Of a DNA stretch of 64,000 nt, positions 48,611 through 59,162 are shown in pieces. The first letter of the stretch is position 1; every line of letters starts with the position of its first letter. The translations under genes were made by a program, and so were the position numbers. Under the pieces are notes generated by a model, which worked only from the letters and a program-made list of their open reading frames with translations, was not told where the DNA came from and ran no database searches. Source of the DNA: Brachionus rotundiformis (Eukaryota > Rotifera > Eurotatoria > Ploima > Brachionidae); the NCBI GenBank assembly GCA_016802295.1, contig JAESIW010000200.1:3821550-3885549 (forward strand), in the 5' to 3' direction.

Positions 48611-50245
48611 TTAAGTATCGTTGATCTCGGTTTTTAATTAAACTACTACTAAATAAAGTGTAATCTTTTTGATTTTTTTATTTTATTAAATTTGAAAAAA
48701 GAGTATATTGCCATATTTGGTTGACGTATTATTTATTTTTAACATTAACTAGGGGCTTTGTAAAGTTTCTAAAGCTATACTTCAAGCAGTTGGGGCTGGT
48801 GTGAATAGAATTAGTTTTTTTTTTAAAAAAGGGCTTTAATTTAAATCAATCTCTGGAAGTGGAAAATCATAATAATACGCTGAGTAAAATTTAGCTCAAA
48901 AATTTTTTAAATTTTGTACAAATATCGAAATAAAATGCTTGATTTAAAAGAGTTTATTAAATTTACAACAAAATATGAATATAATTACTTAATAATAACT
49001 TTTTAGATAACTAAATAATTATTAATTTTTTATTATATAATTAAATTTTAATATAAAATATCAAAAAATAAATTGAATTTTATTAATTAAAATAAATAAG
49101 GATAATAATTAAATATTCGATGACAATTTATTCTACCTAAGCTCAATAAATATACAAGAATTAACTAAAAATAGGTTACTAAGGAAATTTAGTTACTGTT
49201 AAAAAAAAAATATTATTTTTAAAAATATAATTAGAAATAAATATAAAATTGGGTAATAAATTTTTTTGTGCTTATTTTGAATTAGTAGGCAAATGAGCAA
49301 ATTAACAGAGGAATAATTTTGGCCTAATAAATGATCACTTTATTTAAAATTTGATCAGGCAGGCTTTTATTAAATTTAGTTAAATTTTTGATTCCAAATA
49401 ATTATTTTATAAATTTAAATATATTCAATTTAGTAGAATTAGCAATGCCAAATTAGTTTATTAATTTAAGATCAGCATAGAACCATGATGGAATAATAAT
49501 CAAATTTAAATTTAAATTTTTTTTAACATGGCCACTTTGATGCCAAAATGAATAAACTTATTTGCCAATTATCACTTTGGTTACCTATTAAACACTTTAT
49601 TTTTAAAATAATCTAATTTATCAAGGCAAATTAAGAATTGGGTCACAAGTTAAAATTAATAAAAAGGTACCGACGTAAAATTTGTCTTATGTATAAATTT
49701 CAAATGCTTTCTAATCGGCCTGAAAACCCTCTTTCTCATACTGAATCAAATTATAAATGCTAATTTATTAAAATTAATTTATTCATTTCGGTTAACCTAA
49801 ATTTTGGTAAAAAATTATTAAAATTAGTCGAGCTAATGCATTCTATGCATTTGATTTTCGACTATAAATTTAGTACTTATAAGTTCATTCAAAAAAATAC
49901 AATACCCCGCTTGGTATAATTCAGATTAGGTTGTACACAATTAGGCCCAGGTACCGAGCACTCCCCCTCTTCTCTACTTTATTAAATAATTATAATTATT
50001 AATTTAAGCATAATAATTCAGTTCACACTTTCTCTCGCTTCTAAAGCTCACGTCCCAAACTATTTATACCAAAATTTCTCTATGTTTCTCTCATTTCTAG
50101 CTTTAAAAGAAATTTTATTTCAAAATAATATTAATAAACTATCAGATGAGCAAATACACTCATAATAATTATTAAGCTATGGCAAAACCATTTCTAAGCC
50201 AACCAAATTGAATATCATTACTTATTATTAAAATAGAATTTTAGA
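48611..50245. other. Intergenic between CCDC134 and akirin
   Basis: AT-rich and gene-less. Holds the CCDC134 promoter (left) and the akirin promoter (right). A GC-richer patch with CCCCGCTTGG and CCCAGGTACCGAGCACTCCC at 49905-49975 lies about 280 bp before the akirin ATG and may be part of its promoter. Confidence 0.45.
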
Positions 50246-50902
50246 ATGGCTTGCTGCACGACCATTTCACCATTGAACTCTTCACAGAAGCGCCGCACAT
50301 CGGCCATGTTTGACTTTCCGCACTCGGCCAAGCGCCGCCGGCCGCTCTCCACCTCATCGACCATGCTAACCACAGCCACCAGTCTACAAGCTTCAAACAA
50401 ACAGGTCATAATCGAGTCCACTGAGAAAAAGCAGAGTCCATTCCAGTCGGCGCCGTACTCGCCCACCAGCGGCATGATGAGCGACGACTCGAACGAGAAC
50501 CAAGTCAGGAACGAGTTCATGGAGCGGATTAGACACGAAGCCAAGCGGCTCATCCGTCGCCGCCAATTGGGCGTCTCCAGCTTCAACATGCTCAATGTGG
50601 AAACATCTGTATCGGACTCGAGCCTTTCCAACGAGCCCGTCTCGCCACCCGACCTCGCCTCCGAGCCCAAAAACTCCAAGCTTAGGTCCCTGCTCGCCCA
50701 CAATGACGTGCCCTTGTTCTCAATCAACCAAGTCAGCCTAATCTGTGACAAAATGATCAAGGAACGCGAACACTCCATTCGCGAACAGTACGACAAAATT
50801 CTCGCTGAAAAGCTCAACGAGCAGTACGACGCTTTTGTCAAGTTCACCCATGAGCAAATACAGCGTCGCTTTGAGACCTCCCAATGCAGCTATGTTTCCT
50901 AA
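50246..50902 (+). CDS. akirin: Akirin, nuclear co-regulator (218 aa)
   Basis: Intronless frame from ATG 50246 (MACCTTISPL) to TAA 50902. The N terminus has the akirin-type MAC start and a nuclear localisation signal KRRR at 29-32 after SA. The C-terminal third is the conserved part: PLFSINQVSLICDKMIKERE, then EEYDKIL-type helix, EQYDAFVKFTHEQIQRRF and the invariant SYVS terminus. Akirins are small nuclear proteins that bridge transcription factors (NF-kB/Relish, Twist) with SWI/SNF complexes and help import proteasomes into the nucleus. The middle is Ser/Pro-rich and disordered. The gene is much more GC-rich than its flanks. Vertebrate akirins have several introns; here there are none. Confidence 0.93.
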   Translation: MACCTTISPLNSSQKRRTSAMFDFPHSAKRRRPLSTSSTMLTTATSLQASNKQVIIESTEKKQSPFQSAPYSPTSGMMSDDSNENQVRNEFMERIRHEAKRLIRRRQLGVSSFNMLNVETSVSDSSLSNEPVSPPDLASEPKNSKLRSLLAHNDVPLFSINQVSLICDKMIKEREHSIREQYDKILAEKLNEQYDAFVKFTHEQIQRRFETSQCSYVS

Positions 50903-51536
50903 ACTGCCTCACTAAGTGTTAAATCTTTAAATCTCGTTATAACTTTTTCACTTATCTTTATTTTAATGTTATCTTTTTTTTCTATATCTATGTTTAAAAA
51001 CAACGAAAACCACCACCATTGTTGGCCATTTGAGGTCCATTTTTAATACTTGTATAATTATCGGAATTGATTGATTGATTTAAATAAATTGATAAATTTT
51101 TGTTACTTTGTTTGTGATCGATAGTGACCCAGATCTAACATTGATCCAGTGATTTGACTTAATGGAAGTATTCTTCACTTCAACTGGTATTTGCCAAGTC
51201 AGCTTTTTTTTATATGTGTGCCAATTGTATATAATGACCAATGGATTGAGTTTTAATCATTGAATCTGTTGGTCGTTTCGTTGTAGAAATTGTTTTTAAA
51301 AGTTTATTTTCGTATTTCATTCAAGTGACTATTTCTATATCTTTATCTTTGATGCAACAAAAAACCGAAAATTTTCAGCAAAAAATTAAAAAATTTAACC
51401 AAAAAATATTACTAAAAAGAATAAGCGATTTTTTTTTTCATTTAATTGTTACTATTTTTTATTTATTGTATTTATCTTTGAAAATTTGGCAATTTTTTTT
51501 TTGGAATAAATAAAAGAAATATAAATTTAGTAATTT
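50903..51536. other. Akirin 3' flank
   Basis: Presumably the akirin 3' UTR followed by AT-rich DNA; AAATAAA-type signals occur around 51085. The final part (51466-51510, ATTTATCTTTG...TTGGAATAAAT) resembles pieces of the tandem repeat that follows. Confidence 0.5.
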
Positions 51537-52230
51537 TTTATTTGGAAATAATTTTAAGCGTGTTTCTGAAAGTTAAGATGCTAAAACATAGGTAAAATAT
51601 TCACTCTAGTGGTATCAAGTCATTCATTTGCCAGTGTCAGATATGTTAAGCTTTTTTCACTTTAGCATTAGAATAAATTTTTGATAATGGACACCTTTAG
51701 CCACCCAGATTTTTGGGAATATGCTTGGTGTGGTAATTGACCCACAAAGCTGACTTGAAGTCGTGATCCTAATATCCATTTCTATGTGAGGGATTATAAC
51801 CTGAGTTACATTGTTCTATACATACAAATATCTTTATTGTATTTATCTTTGAAAAAAAATATAAATTTAGTATTTGGAAATAATTTTAAGCGTGTTTCTG
51901 AAAGTTAAGATGCTAAAACATAGGTAAAATATTCACTCTAGTGGTATCAAGTCATTCATTTGCCAGTGTGAGTGCTACCAGCTGGTACTTCAATCTTTTT
52001 AGCTTGAGCATTAGCGTGTATTTTTGATTCAATCCTTACATTAGATTTTGTGGATATATTTGGTGTCGTATTTGGACCCACAAAGCTGACTTTAAGTCGT
52101 GATACAAATATCCATTTCTATGAGAGGGATTACAACCTGAGTTACATTGTTCTATTTATACTAAAGTCACTATTTATTGCTTTTATTTTTGGCAAATTTG
52201 GCAATACACTTTCTGGAATAAATAGACAAT
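51537..52230 (+). repeat. Tandem duplication, two units of about 330-360 bp
   Basis: Unit 1 (about 51537-51860) and unit 2 (about 51866-52230) share long near-identical stretches: GGAAATAATTTTAAGCGTGT through the shared TCATTCATTTGCCAGTGT (51545-51638 and 51876-51969), and ACCCACAAAGCTGACTT...GTTACATTGTTCTAT (51740-51815 and 52075-52155). Unit 2 contains a 62-codon frame (52050-52238) whose counterpart in unit 1 is broken by stops, so it is not supported as a gene. The repeated unit is not recognised. Confidence 0.8.
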
Positions 52231-52510
52231 ATTTTTAATTCATAGACAGATTCTAGTGGCATATTGCCATTCTTTTTTAATTAAGATATCCAAGACAAAT
52301 TGATAATAACAATAATCTAGCGCATATATATGGTAGCTAGATGCACCAAAATCTGGTACACATACAAAAGTTTATCTTTTTCACAATTATAACAAATGAT
52401 TAGGATAATTAATTGACAGTGCTAATATTGCGGATGAGACAAAGACCTCTTAAGACTTGGCTTGAAATTACCATATATTTGATTGACCCATGAAACTTAT
52501 TATATATTAC

Positions 52511-52800
52511 TTCTGGATTCAAAGCATTCCATTGATTAACTACTGTTTTAGTGAAGAAATTGGTTCTCTGTAAGCATTCAGTTGAGCCTGGACCAGAGAG
52601 AGAGTTTTTCTCTAACTCCTAGAACAGGTCCAGATTGGAACTACGCAAGAAGTATTGTTCAACTAACTTAATCAATTTCTTTGTGGAGTTTGAAGAATTG
52701 AATCATGTCATTTCTTTTTCGGCGCTCTTAGAGCGTTGGTAGGCACAAAAATCCAAGTCGATCCTTGTAGTTCCAATTTTGCCATATAATTTTTATCTTA
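52511..52800 (-). mobile_element. Decayed CR1/Jockey-type LINE fragment
   Basis: Minus-strand reading gives LCLPTL, then RKRNDMIQF-like residues in a shifted frame, and finally RTNFFTKTVVNQWNALNPEVI, the standard LINE ending (RRNFFSxRVVxxWNxLPxxVV). More diverged than the copies at 1-568 and 9117-9800 and apparently a different subfamily. Confidence 0.6.
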
Positions 52801-54441
52801 CACGCTTAACTTATTGACCAAACAGGTAAAAAAATTCTCATTTGGACACGTTTGACCCAGTTTGATATATGGTTGATAACTTTATTTATTTTCAATTTTT
52901 GTGGCCAGATTTCTAGTTTTTTTTTCAATTAAGAAATCAGATATTTGATTCTAATCAAAAAAGTCAGTCATTAATTACTTAATTTTAAAATCATTTTTCA
53001 ATAATTACAATCATTTGAATGATCGATGATGTACAACATATTTCTTTCTAATAACTTAGGCGTCATATGTTATGTAAAAACTAAATTAATAGTCTAATTG
53101 TCACATGATTTTTGAGATTCAAAAAAATCTAAAATTAAACAGCTTTATCTATTCTCTTGATTGTTTTAAAAAAAAAATTGACTCTTAGCTTCAAATTTAT
53201 TTTTCTATATAGTAAGCAGTATTATTCAACCACTCAAAATATTTTTTAAAGATATTCAAGCTCTTTTGAAATTCTAAAACTTAAATAAATTAATTAAACT
53301 GAATTAAATACATTATTTGATTACTAAATTTCTTAATCAAATATACACGATTTAAATTTTGCTGATCAAGGTAAAATTGGGCTAAAATATGATATTTAAG
53401 CTGGTTTGATTTTAATTTACCTAATTGTATATGCTTTTGAACAAATAATAAATATAGTATTCATTTTCAAATTGAATTTTTAAGGGAATAACAAAAATAA
53501 AGAGATAAACGATTTGTTTATGTGACAAACAAAAATTCAACTTCTCTCAAGTAAACGAAAAAAGTAAATTTAAAAATCAACAAAAATTTTGTATGATTTT
53601 TTGTATAAAATTTTTCTTTCTTTGAAAAAATTAAATATTTGAAAAATTAATTATTCTAAAATTTTGATACAGTTAAATTTGAAAATTGACGATTAATTTA
53701 ATGGAAAATAAACCTTATCATCTTATTAAATTATTTTATTTAATGACAAAAATATAATTTATATCAATAATTTCCCTGAAAACCTAATGGACAATATTTA
53801 CGAAGTCTTTTGAACTCAACCAACTTAAATAAATTAATTTTAATGTCCAAATTTAACTTTCTAGTCACAGTAAGCTCCTAGGCTCAAAAAGAAATAGTGG
53901 TGATTTGTTATCAATCCAATATAGCTTAGACAGATAAGCAAAATGACTCAACAAATCTCCAGGAAACAATGCTTTAGAAGGTATCAGGTCGAGAATGGGC
54001 AACTAGAATTTTTTTAATCAAAATATTTTCTGCTTTAGCGGGAATTTGCCAACCCTACATTGGTAGAAATACTCGTGGATGGTTATTGAATATTTTCTAG
54101 ATATGTTAATTAAAATTTTGAAATTAGCTTTTTGAATAATTTAAATTAAAATTATATTATTTAATCAAACGATCTATTAAAATTTAGCATACTTCAAGTA
54201 TTTAAATTAGAACATAAAGTTAAGTATCATCGACAAGATACTACACAGAGCAAATTTTATTTACCATTAAGTATACAAGTGCTGAATATTTTGGCAATAG
54301 CAACTAGCATGCAGCGTTTACACCATTTGAAGCAATTTTGAATGCGTATTCCATTTTTTCCCAAAATCTTAATCTATTGTCCATTCTTTACAAAAATAAA
54401 ATTTCCTAATTTTAATTTAATAAACAAAGATCGAAAATCAG
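52801..54441. other. Intergenic upstream of AIMP1
   Basis: AT-rich; a patch of more complex sequence at 53870-54090 is not recognised. Holds the AIMP1 promoter at its right end. Confidence 0.45.
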
Positions 54442-55550
54442 ATGAATCGATTGGCACAAATTATAGAAAAAAGATTCTCAAATTTTAATGTTCTTTCGTT
54501 TAGATCGTTACAGCTAAAGCAATTCAATTCCATTAAGATAGGCAAAAAGATGGTTCAAACTTTAACCGTAGACCAACTTAAACAACGATCAGCTCAAGCA
54601 CAAAATCTCATTGATAAATTAAAAAACCAAATTGAACAAATTAAATTACAAACAACTCCAACTTGTGTGAGTGAAAAAGTCAAGCATCTTCAGAAGGAAA
54701 ATGAACAATTAAGAAACGAGGTGGAAAGATTAAAAAAAGAACTCGAAGATGCTGAAAAAAACAAACCATCACGTAGAAGATTTTTAATTTAAAAAAAAGA
54801 TTTATTTAAAATATTTGTGGAAATTAGAGCCAGTTTCAGCAGCACCAAAGCAAGAAGCTAAAAAATCTGAGTCTAAACAAAAACCAGCAAAGCAAGCTGA
54901 AGCTAGGCCAAAACAAGAGACTAAAAAAGCCCCAGAACCTGGTTGGTAGACTGAATTTTTGTTTGTACTAAAAATTAATTTATTTAAAATTAGTTGATGA
55001 AAAAGTTGATTTTTCAAAATTGGATGTAAGAGTAGGAAAGATTGTCCAAGTTGCCAAGCATCCTGATGCAGACTCATTATATGTTGAACAAATTGACTTA
55101 GGTGAAGGCAAATACAGAAATGTTTGCAGTGGTTTGGTCAAGCATATACCATTAGAAGGAGTAAGAAAAAATAATTGACCATAAATTTAATAATTTATTG
55201 TATTTGATTTTAAGATGCAAGATAAAATGGTGCTAGTGTTGTGCAACTTGAAGCCGTCTAAGTTAAGAGGTGTTTTATCTGAAGCCATGGTACTGTGCGC
55301 TAGCACTCCAGAAAAAGTTGAACTTCTAGTTCCTCCACAAGGAGCCCAAATTGGAGATAGAGTCACAGTGCAGGGATTTGTTGGCGAGCCAGCTCCTGAA
55401 ATAAACACCAAAAATAACATTTTTGGTAAAGTACAAGTAGATTTGAAAACTAATGAAAACTTGGAAGCAACCTATCTTGGAAAATTGTGGGAGGTTGCTG
55501 GAAAAGGCCCGGTAACCACTTCAACTCTCAAAAATGTACCCATTAAATAG
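54442..55550 (+). CDS. AIMP1: AIMP1 / p43, tRNA-synthetase complex scaffold (4 exons, 315 aa)
   Basis: Exons 54442-54772, 54828-54941, 54994-55160 and 55215-55550 join to 315 codons; introns are 52-55 nt. Residues 1-36 are basic and hydroxylated with one acidic residue; a second Met at 37 starts the part that matches other AIMP1s. Residues about 40-108 are a leucine-zipper coiled coil ([32 protein letters not shown]) that anchors AIMP1 in the multisynthetase complex. A Lys/Ala/Pro linker follows, then the EMAPII/tRNA-binding OB domain from about 150: [54 protein letters not shown]. In other animals this domain binds tRNA and can be released as a cytokine. The ending [15 protein letters not shown] is like the human one. 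Length is close to human (312). Confidence 0.93.
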
Positions 55551-56687
55551 TTTGTTTAATTAATTTTATGCAAAATTTCAAATAAAATATTTGAATAAGC
55601 ATCTTTTTATATTCTTTGGAAGTGACTTTTAAGGAAATGACAATCATTCCAATAAACTTAATTTTTTTAAGCTTAATTATAAAATTTAAAAAATTCCTTG
55701 CATATGATTTTTAATTATAAAGCTACGGGACACTTCCCGGTTTCAAATTTATTATTATCTTTTTTGACTGTTTTTGAATTATTAATGATTTCAAAGCAAA
55801 TTTTTTGAATAATTTAATATTTATATTTAAGGATGATAAATAAGACAAATGAACTTTTCTTAATTATATTAAACGATTAAGCTCAAAATTGGGTTAAAAG
55901 GTGCAGTATACTGATACTGTAAGTTTGAAGTAATGCTTCATAGAAAAGAAAAAAGGCTTTGAATTTTACAAAATTTATTTTCAATGGTAGTTGAGGTCTT
56001 TGAATAACAAAATTTATATCACTTTTTAATGCAACTTGATTAGTTTAAATATTTAGCTACGTCAAATTAGCTTTCTATCATTATTATCTTTGGTAATTGA
56101 GATAATCGGTATTGTTTGGGAAAAATGATTTTTATTTTTTTTTTAACAGATTTTTTATTAATCTTAAACGATTAAACTATAAATAAGGATAAAACAAATT
56201 TATTTTGTCTTTAAAGCAGATAATATAATTCCCAACTTAACCATATTTTCAGAGACGCTAAAAAGTTCGACACAGCAATGAAAAACTAAAAAATTTTATC
56301 ATAAGATAAATGTAACTGTTGTTTATCTTAAAAAAATAATCATTTTAAAAATTAAATAAAATATTTTAATATTAATGTTTGAAAAAATTGATTAATTTCT
56401 AATTAGTTTGTAAAATATATTATTTTAAGATGTTATTAAGCCAAAAAAAGCCGTGAGTCTTCTAGGGTCAAATTCTCGCGGCTTCTTGACTAATATACTA
56501 GAGAAGTATAAGTTTTAAGTTAGAAAAACTAAGAAATTTATAATTTATAAAGTTTTTTGAATATTTAAATTTATAGATAAAAGAATTTCAATTTAAAAAA
56601 TAAATCGAATATTTTATTTTAAATCTAGAATAGAGTACATATTTGCAATTAAAAATTTTAATAAAAAAATAATCTTAATTTCCTAAT
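55551..56687. other. Intergenic between convergent AIMP1 and DNAJC9
   Basis: AT-rich 3' flanks of two convergent genes. AATAAA for AIMP1 at about 55582. A strong small hairpin sits at 56448-56484 (AAGCCGTGAG pairing with CTCGCGGCTT around a 17-nt loop), conspicuously GC-rich for the area; function unknown. Confidence 0.5.
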
Positions 56688-57787
56688 TTACAATCTTTTG
56701 ACTTTTTTCTTAATGGTTTTTCCCTTCTGCGAAACTTTGGAACTGGTTTTGGCTTTTTTTTTTACAAGTGGAGACTTTTTTTTAGTCTTGCGAGTCATCT
56801 CATCTTCGGACTCCTGGTCGCTCTCGCTCTCGTCTTCAATTTCGCTTTCCTGATCTTCTTTTTTTGGAGCTTTTCCTTTTTTGGAATATTTCTTTGTCAG
56901 GTGATCTAGAAAGCTGCTTGATTCTTTTTCGCGTCTGGCCAATATAGCTTTACGCAGACCATCTTGACTTTCGTCGACTCCGAGCTCTTTTCTCAATTTT
57001 TCGGCCTCTTCGGCCTCTTTTTCAAATTTGGCCTTGCGTTTTAAAGCTTTCTTGTTGCTCTCTTTGCTAAATTTGTCGTATTCCTCTACATCACCTTTCT
57101 TAATGGCCTCACTAATTATCTCCTTAAAGCGTGGCTCATCCTCAATCGAGTCTTGAGAGAACATTTCTTCCAGAATAAGGTCCATATTTCCTTCATGCTT
57201 TTGGTAAAATTTCAGCAAGTCATTTCTTTCTTCGTCCGAATTTCTGTAATTTTCAAAAAACTTGTCCACATCTTCAGTGGTGACCTTTTTGAACATGTTT
57301 CGCCAATGGGTCTCCCAGTCTTTGATGTTCTCTCCAAAGAACTCATCTTCTCCATCAATGCATCCTGTTTCGTCATAAATTTTCTTTTTCTCTTCATCAC
57401 TGAGAATGCTGTAAATTTTTCCCAATATTTGGAATTTCTCTTTTGCTTCGGGTTTTTTGGCCTCATCAGTAACTTTGTCCGGATGATATTTTAATGAAAG
57501 CTTGTAATATGCTCTCTTTACTTGAATTAATCAAAATAAGATAAAATTTTTTTAAAATTGTGCTAATTACTATGGCCTGCATCTGCTTTGTCTTTTTCCA
57601 AATTTAAAACAGAATACAGATCTTTAGTTCCAAATGCTTGTTCGCATTCCTTCATAAATGATGACTTGGACTCTTGGCTTTGGTCGCTGGACGAGTCATG
57701 ATCTTCGTTGGATGAATTAACAGATTCATTATTTACTTGACTCATGTTAGATTTTTTTGGAATAAATCTCTTCTTAATTCTACCCAT
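56688..57787 (-). CDS. DNAJC9: DNAJC9-type J-domain histone co-chaperone (2 exons, 349 aa)
   Basis: Exons 57787-57571 and 57520-56688, intron 49 nt, joined in phase (codon for Ile split). A Ser/Asp-rich N-terminal extension (1-45) precedes CEQAFGTKDLYSVLNL and the J domain (about 56-122) with HPD at 85-87, which stimulates Hsp70 ATPase. The rest follows DNAJC9: FQILGKIYSILSDEEKK, WETHWRNMFKKVTTEDVDKF, NMDLILEEMF, EEYDKFSKESNKKALKRKAK and RKELGVDESQDGLRKAI, the helical histone H3-H4 binding part. The last 70 residues are an acidic Glu/Ser/Asp stretch and then a Lys-rich nuclear tail that human DNAJC9 (260 aa) lacks in this length. It sits head-to-head with the DDIAS-like gene, 205 bp between start codons. 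Confidence 0.92.
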
Positions 57788-57992
57788 TTAGAGAAAACAA
57801 GCTTGTTAAAAATGAAATTAAAACTGAACTTCAATTAAAAGCTTGTTATAAAGCTTAATTTATCCTTGCTGAATCGGATGGAAAATCAAAAGAAAATTTT
57901 AAATAAATAAGTTTGGCATGTACAAACTAGAAGAATAAAAATTAATTTTACATTTATTATTTTATTGTTGAGAATAATAAAATTATGATATA
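57788..57992. promoter_or_regulatory. Shared divergent promoter of DNAJC9 and DDIAS-like genes
   Basis: Only 205 bp lie between the two start codons, so both promoters and 5' UTRs must be in it. No TATA box or other element is clear to me. Confidence 0.55.
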
Positions 57993-58745
57993 ATGAAAAA
58001 AATGGGCGAAAAAATTGGATTTAATCTTTTCCAAATTATTGGCATAAAAAATGCTGATTTGACTTATCCATATTGTACTAATTGTTATAAAAAAGTGTTT
58101 TATTTGAGTGAAAGAAAAAAGTATGAAGTTTATTTTAAATTTTATTAAAAAATATATAAAATTAGAGTGCCATTAGGTGGTGCTGTAATAGCTGCAGTGA
58201 AGAGTTTATCAGAGTGAAGCATCGGTTTAAGGTAATAATTGAAATTTCTGACTCGGTTGAATGTAAAAAATGTGCCGGTTTTGGCAAACAAATGGAAATT
58301 TTTTTTGGTACCGAAGCTGATAATATTTATAAGTAAAGATAAATAGTTCTGAAACAATCTGAAATTTATATAATTTGAAAGATATAAAATGAAAATAGAT
58401 CAATCAAATGAAAAATGGAGTGATTTGATTGAGAACGCATTTAGATGGTGTCTCTTGGGACGCTGGTTCCTTTTTGATTTAAAATTGGGAAAGCCTACTG
58501 AAGGTATGAAAACATATTTGATAAGAAATGTTTGTTTACCAAAGCATGAAGTTGAAAATTTTGTTCCAATCCATTGTTTTTTAAAAAATCGTCATCTCTT
58601 AATTGATGAAAAAAATCTGAATGATTCTTTCTGCATCGAGGAGTCAGCTGATGCTTCCATAATAAATGATACAATTATTGAAGAAAATTTCTGTGAGGAA
58701 AGAAAAATTTGTCAATTACTTGAAAATGTGACTTTTTTTAAATGA
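57993..58745 (+). CDS. DDIAS: DDIAS-like zinc-ribbon OB-fold protein (3 exons, 215 aa)
   Basis: Exons 57993-58120, 58177-58332 and 58382-58745 (introns 56 and 49 nt) join in phase to 215 codons. Start: the ATG at 57993 follows a stop in frame. The sequence matches the N-terminal part of DDIAS (DNA damage-induced apoptosis suppressor, noxin): LTYPYCTNCYKKV (C28, C31), WCCNSC (C46, C49), then HRFKVIIEISDSVECKKCAG and FGKQMEIFFGTEA, aligned without gaps to the vertebrate OB fold, and IENAFRWCLLGRWFLFDL plus a NVCLPKHEVENFVPIHCFL strand. The four cysteines form an RPA1-C-like zinc ribbon inserted in the OB fold. Vertebrate DDIAS is about 1000 aa with a disordered tail; only the OB region and about 60 more residues exist here. 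In vertebrates it promotes survival after DNA damage and interacts with the Pol alpha/primase system. Role here is inferred from homology. Confidence 0.72.
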
Positions 58746-58917
58746 ATTAATTTAAAATTAGAATTAACTTATTTGAAATAAGGCAATGAAAATTTAATGT
58801 AAATTTATGTTTAATTATAAAATTTTTTTTTAAAACTTAATTTCTTAATTCTTTTACTTTTAAAACTAAATCTCTTGTTGAGTTATCATCAAAAAAAGTT
58901 ATTTATCAATAAAGAAT

Positions 58918-59162
58918 AAAAAATTAAGAATAAATTATAATATCGTTTGATCGAATTTACGCGAACATTAAAGATAGTTCGAGTATGTTTCGAGAAACTG
59001 CTCAGCTAATCTTTTTAGAAAATAAAATTTTTTATACACCCATTTCTTCTGGAAATTACTAGATAACTAAAAATAATATAAATAATACTTGGAAAAAAAT
59101 AATTTTTTTAATAATATTTAAAAAGTAATTGATAAAAAATAATTCAAAACAAAAGAAAAAAA
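58918..59162 (+). promoter_or_regulatory. Heat-shock promoter of HSP copy 2
   Basis: Heat-shock element TTCGAGAA (TTCnnGAA) at 58989-58996 with half-sites GAA at 58963 and TTC at 58978-58980; TATAAATAA at 59077-59085. Homologous to 10679-10915 (inverted), but with several indels and substitutions, including an 18-bp length difference between the HSE and the TATA box. The HSE and TATA are kept in both copies. Confidence 0.65.

Noticed and set aside
52050..52238. 62-codon frame in the tandem duplication
   Set aside because: The counterpart in the other unit is broken by stops and no family is recognised.
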